Of a stretch of 64,000 nucleotides of DNA, positions 61,091-64,000 are shown one piece after another. Source of the DNA: Chromatiaceae bacterium. GTDB lineage: Bacteria; Pseudomonadota; Gammaproteobacteria; Chromatiales; Chromatiaceae. The stretch is taken from assembly GCA_024235395.1 (NCBI GenBank), contig JACKMK010000003.1, positions 248,001 to 312,000 of the forward strand. Reading direction: 5' to 3'. Each line of letters starts with the position of its first letter. The stretch's first letter is position 1. The position numbers and the translations under genes were made by a program. The notes beneath the pieces are model-generated. The model was given only the letters and a program-made list of their open reading frames with translations. It ran no database searches and was not told the origin of the DNA.

Positions 61091-61768
61091 TCAGGACCTG
61101 AACAACCGTGTGTACTGCGTCTCGTGACGCGCGCTGGCAATCGCCAGCGCCGGCGCTCCGGCGCCGATGCCGTCGTCATCGACCGACTGCGCACGGCGCA
61201 CCGCGGCCGCCAGTCGATCCGCCAGATCGAGCTGCACACGCTGACCCGCGGTCTGGCCCAAGGGCACCAGCTTTACCGCGGCGGCCACCTGGTTTTCCAG
61301 CCAGCCCCAGGCATACCCCAACAGGCAGTCCTCGCGCGCTATGCCCCAACGTACCGCGGCCAACGCAAAGGGCGCGGCCTGGCAATGCGCCAGCGAGTCG
61401 CGCCATGCGACAGCCTCGGTAATGCCCAGATCGCGGAGCAGGGCGAGCAAGGCACGTGCCCGGTTGCGCTCCTCGATCCGCAGCTCCCGGGTCTCGCGAC
61501 AGGCATACAGGTGGCGCCCCCATCGCGCGATCGCATCCGGATTGCCTGCCTCGCAGGCGTCGTACAGGCGCGCCAACAGGGGCAGGTCGAGCCGGGCCAA
61601 CCCGTCGTCCAGCAGGCCGACCAGCCAGTCGTTCAGGGCCGCGACGTCTTCCACCCAGCCGGCCTCGACGGCCCACTCCAGTCCCTGGGAATAGGTGAAG
61701 CCGCCGATCGGCAGCGCGGGGCTCGCCAGCTGCAACAGTCGCAGACGTGCCAGCGGCTCAGACGCCAT
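61091..61768 (-). CDS. ureF: urease accessory protein UreF
   Basis: All-helical GAP-like regulator of UreG in the urease activation complex. The 225-residue product has LLQLASPALPIGGFTYSQGLEWAVEAG and YAWGWLENQVAAAVKLVPLGQ, the conserved UreF blocks. The ATG at 61768 overlaps ureE by 11 bases; the frame upstream is a shadow of ureE. Confidence 0.95.
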   Translation of the reverse strand: MASEPLARLRLLQLASPALPIGGFTYSQGLEWAVEAGWVEDVAALNDWLVGLLDDGLARLDLPLLARLYDACEAGNPDAIARWGRHLYACRETRELRIEERNRARALLALLRDLGITEAVAWRDSLAHCQAAPFALAAVRWGIAREDCLLGYAWGWLENQVAAAVKLVPLGQTAGQRVQLDLADRLAAAVRRAQSVDDDGIGAGAPALAIASARHETQYTRLFRS

Positions 61769-62255
61769 CACCCGCCCCGGAAACCGCGTGCACGTGATCG
61801 GCATCCCCGGCGTGGGCATGGGCGTGCGCGTGTGCACTGCCGCCATAGGCACCGGGCTCTGGCTCGAACGGCGCCTCGACGTAACTCGGGTTCAGACCCA
61901 GACCACGCAGCATGTCGTCGAGCACGTGGTCATGTCGGTAGCGCAGCACGCCGTCGCCGATCTGCAGTTCGACGTGTCGGTTGCCGAGGTGATAACAGGC
62001 ACGCGCAAGCAGCAGCGGATCGTCGCAGCGTGCCTCCGAGACCGGTTCGGCCGCTGCGCGGACACACACGATGAAGCCGTCGCCGGTGGCCAGCAGATCA
62101 CCGTCACGCAGCACCTCGCCGCGCTCCAGGAATACACCGGCATCGCTGCCGTCGTCCAGCGTCACCCGCAATCGGCTGCGGATACGTTTCTCCAGCGGCA
62201 AGGTCAGCGTGGTCGCGTACTCGCCCTGTTCGGCCCGCCGAATGAACTCACGCAC
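61758..62255 (-). CDS. ureE: urease accessory nickel carrier UreE
   Basis: Nickel metallochaperone, 165 residues. It has the N-terminal UreE domain (MREFIRRAEQ, LTLPLEKRIRSRLRV), the conserved LLARACYHLGNRHVELQIGDG with the central His site, and an extended His-rich tail (SAHAHAHAHAGDADHVHA) that can bind several nickel ions. Lies between ureC and ureF. Confidence 0.95.
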   Translation of the reverse strand: MREFIRRAEQGEYATTLTLPLEKRIRSRLRVTLDDGSDAGVFLERGEVLRDGDLLATGDGFIVCVRAAAEPVSEARCDDPLLLARACYHLGNRHVELQIGDGVLRYRHDHVLDDMLRGLGLNPSYVEAPFEPEPGAYGGSAHAHAHAHAGDADHVHAVSGAGDGV

Positions 62256-62273
62256 GAGAAATCCCCAATGCCC

Positions 62274-63977
62274 TCAGAACAGGAAATATCGTTGTGCCAT
62301 CGGCAGTACGTCGGCCGGCTCGCAGGTCAACAGCTCGCCGTCGGCACGTACCTCGTAGGTCTGCGGATCGACCTCGATCGTCGGCCGCCAGTCGTTCAGC
62401 ACCATATCGGCCTTCTGCACGCCGCGGCAGTTGCGTACCACACCGACCAGAGACTCCAGACCCAGATGGCGGTGCACATCCGCCTCGTACGCCGTCTGCG
62501 ACAGAAACGTCATGCGCGTCGCATGCCGTGCACCGCCGATCGCACCGAACATGTGTCGATAGTGCACCGGCTGCGGCGTCGGTATCGAGGCATTCGGATC
62601 GCCCATCGGCGCGGCGGCGATCATGCCCGCCTTGATCACCAGGCTCGGTTTGGCACCGAAGAATGCCGGCTTCCACAGCACCAGATCCGCCAGCTTGCCG
62701 ATCTCGACCGAACCGACCTCGTGCGAGATGCCGTGCGCGATCGCCGGATTGATCGTGTACTTCGCGATGTAGCGCCGGGCACGCAGGTTGTCGTGAACGG
62801 CCGGATCACCCATCAGGCTGCCGCGTTGCACCTTCATCTTGTGCGCCGTCTGCCAGGTGCGCGTGATCACCTCGCCGACGCGCCCCATCGCCTGCGAATC
62901 CGACGCGATCATCGAGAAGGCGCCCAGATCGTGCAGGATGTCTTCGGCGGCGATCGTCTCGCGACGGATACGCGATTCGGCAAACGCCACGTCTTCGGGG
63001 ATCGACGGCGACAGGTGGTGGCAGACCATCAGCATGTCGAGGTGCTCGTCGACGGTGTTCACCGTGTACGGCCGGGTGGGATTGGTCGACGAGGGCAGCA
63101 CATTGGCATAGCCCGCAGCCTTGATGATGTCAGGCGCATGCCCGCCGCCGGCCCCCTCGGTGTGGTAGGTATGGATGGTCCGGCCGGCAATCGCCGCGAG
63201 CGTGTCCTCGACGAACCCGGATTCGTTCAGCGTGTCGGTATGGATCGCCACCTGCACGTCGAAGTTCTCGGCCACCGTCAGGCAGTTGTCGATCGCCGCT
63301 GGCGTGGTGCCCCAATCCTCGTGCAGCTTCAGACCGATCGCACCGGCGGCGATCTGTTCGGACAGCGGTCCCGGGCGCGAGGCATTGCCCTTGCCGAGGA
63401 AACCGAGGTTCATCGGAAGACCGTCGGCGGCCTGCAGCATGCGTTGGATGTTCCAGGGACCCGGGGTACAGGTGGTCGCGTTGGTACCGGTCGCCGGCCC
63501 GGTGCCACCACCGAGCATGGTCGTGATGCCGGACATCAATGCATCGTCCACCTGCTGCGGACAGATGAAATGGATATGCGAATCGATGCCGCCGGCGGTC
63601 AGGATCTGACCCTCCCCCGCGATCGCCTCGGTGCCGGGGCCGATGACGATATCGACACCGGCCTGCACATCCGGGTTACCGGCCTTGCCGATGCCGACGA
63701 TGCGCCCGTTCTTGATCCCGACATCCGCCTTCACGACGCCCCAATGGTCGAGGATCAGGGCATTGGTGATCACCACATCTACGACCTGACTGGACGGTTG
63801 CTGACTCTGCCCCATGCCGTCGCGGATCACCTTGCCGCCACCGAACTTGACCTCGTCGCCGTAGACGGTGCGATCTTCCTCCACCTGGATGAACAACTCG
63901 CTGTCGGCCAGACGAACCCGGTCGCCAACCGTCGGTCCGTACATTTCCGCATAGGCCTGCCGGCTTATCCTGGCCAT
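62274..63977 (-). CDS. ureC: urease subunit alpha UreC
   Basis: Catalytic subunit of the nickel enzyme urease, which hydrolyses urea to ammonia and carbamate. The full 567-residue chain shows every key residue at canonical number: HIH at 134-136, the carbamylated Lys217 in GAIGLKLHEDW, Cys319-His320 in MVCHHLSP (mobile flap), and Asp360 in MIASDSQAMG. It begins 23 bases from the right window edge, where ureB, ureA and possibly ureD are expected upstream. Order ureC-ureE-ureF-ureG follows. Confidence 0.97.
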   Translation of the reverse strand: MARISRQAYAEMYGPTVGDRVRLADSELFIQVEEDRTVYGDEVKFGGGKVIRDGMGQSQQPSSQVVDVVITNALILDHWGVVKADVGIKNGRIVGIGKAGNPDVQAGVDIVIGPGTEAIAGEGQILTAGGIDSHIHFICPQQVDDALMSGITTMLGGGTGPATGTNATTCTPGPWNIQRMLQAADGLPMNLGFLGKGNASRPGPLSEQIAAGAIGLKLHEDWGTTPAAIDNCLTVAENFDVQVAIHTDTLNESGFVEDTLAAIAGRTIHTYHTEGAGGGHAPDIIKAAGYANVLPSSTNPTRPYTVNTVDEHLDMLMVCHHLSPSIPEDVAFAESRIRRETIAAEDILHDLGAFSMIASDSQAMGRVGEVITRTWQTAHKMKVQRGSLMGDPAVHDNLRARRYIAKYTINPAIAHGISHEVGSVEIGKLADLVLWKPAFFGAKPSLVIKAGMIAAAPMGDPNASIPTPQPVHYRHMFGAIGGARHATRMTFLSQTAYEADVHRHLGLESLVGVVRNCRGVQKADMVLNDWRPTIEVDPQTYEVRADGELLTCEPADVLPMAQRYFLF

Positions 63978-64000
63978 CGCTTACCTGCCTTTGTCCAATG

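Overview
The window reads as a contiguous piece of chromosome from a GC-rich, respiratory gammaproteobacterium. Evidence for this is the pilMNOPQ-aroK-aroB-damX-gltB-gltD-hemE order, 6S RNA between zapA and the 5-formyl-THF cyclo-ligase gene, ubiquinone hydroxylases (UbiH, a UbiH/UbiI-like paralogue and Coq7) and a Gram-negative porin. A small SoxXA-binding-like periplasmic protein hints at a sulfur-oxidising lineage (Chromatiales-like), but no core sox, dsr or apr gene is present, so this is inference. No insertion sequence, integrase, phage gene or CRISPR array was seen.

Layout. 1-3.7 kb: tail of a DUF3379 gene, a small zinc-ribbon gene, the molybdopterin genes moeA-moaD-moaE and a PfkB-family (adenosine-type) kinase. 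3.9-4.3 kb: the SoxK-like gene and its terminator. 4.3-9.95 kb: glycine cleavage operon gcvT-gcvH-gcvPA-tpx-gcvPB-dgkA, led by a tandem glycine riboswitch and with a thiol peroxidase between the two P-protein subunits. 10.0-14.7 kb: the least ordinary part, holding a membrane-anchored beta-helix protein, a convergent beta-propeller protein with the same N-terminal anchor, and an asparagine-synthetase-like protein without the amidotransferase cysteine. 14.7-17.5 kb: ferric iron ABC permease and binding protein behind a Fur-box-like site. 17.6-24.2 kb: ubi genes, pepP, ygfB, then divergent TIGR02449-zapA-6S RNA-fau and a histone-H1-like repeat protein. 24.2-29.7 kb: ilvA/rpiA, porin, tRNA-Gln, rpsI-rplM, a candidate small RNA and a [2Fe-2S] ferredoxin. 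29.7-33.2 kb: GlcF-like Fe-S protein, coq7, a cysteine-cluster gene broken by an in-frame amber codon, and hemE.

33.4-48.3 kb: gltD, gltB, damX, aroB, aroK and pilQPONM, all on the minus strand, followed by divergent mrcA (PBP1A) and a small coupled gene. 51.7-59.7 kb: gltA, a short malic enzyme, rpmE, a DUF3135 gene, and a uvrD-hemW-CPXCG-rof operon. 60-64 kb: a small membrane protein and the urease genes ureC-ureE-ureF-ureG, with ureA, ureB and ureD presumably beyond the right edge.

Most of the window is core metabolism and cell envelope: one-carbon metabolism (gcv, fau), ammonia assimilation linked to urease (glt, ure), TCA and anaplerosis (gltA, maeB), quinone and haem synthesis, and type IV pili. 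The parts worth a second look are the beta-helix/propeller/AsnB-like trio, the CCUCC-rich candidate small RNA, the amber-interrupted gene, the tpx insertion in the gcv operon and the mirror-image divergent promoter at 9.95-10.0 kb.
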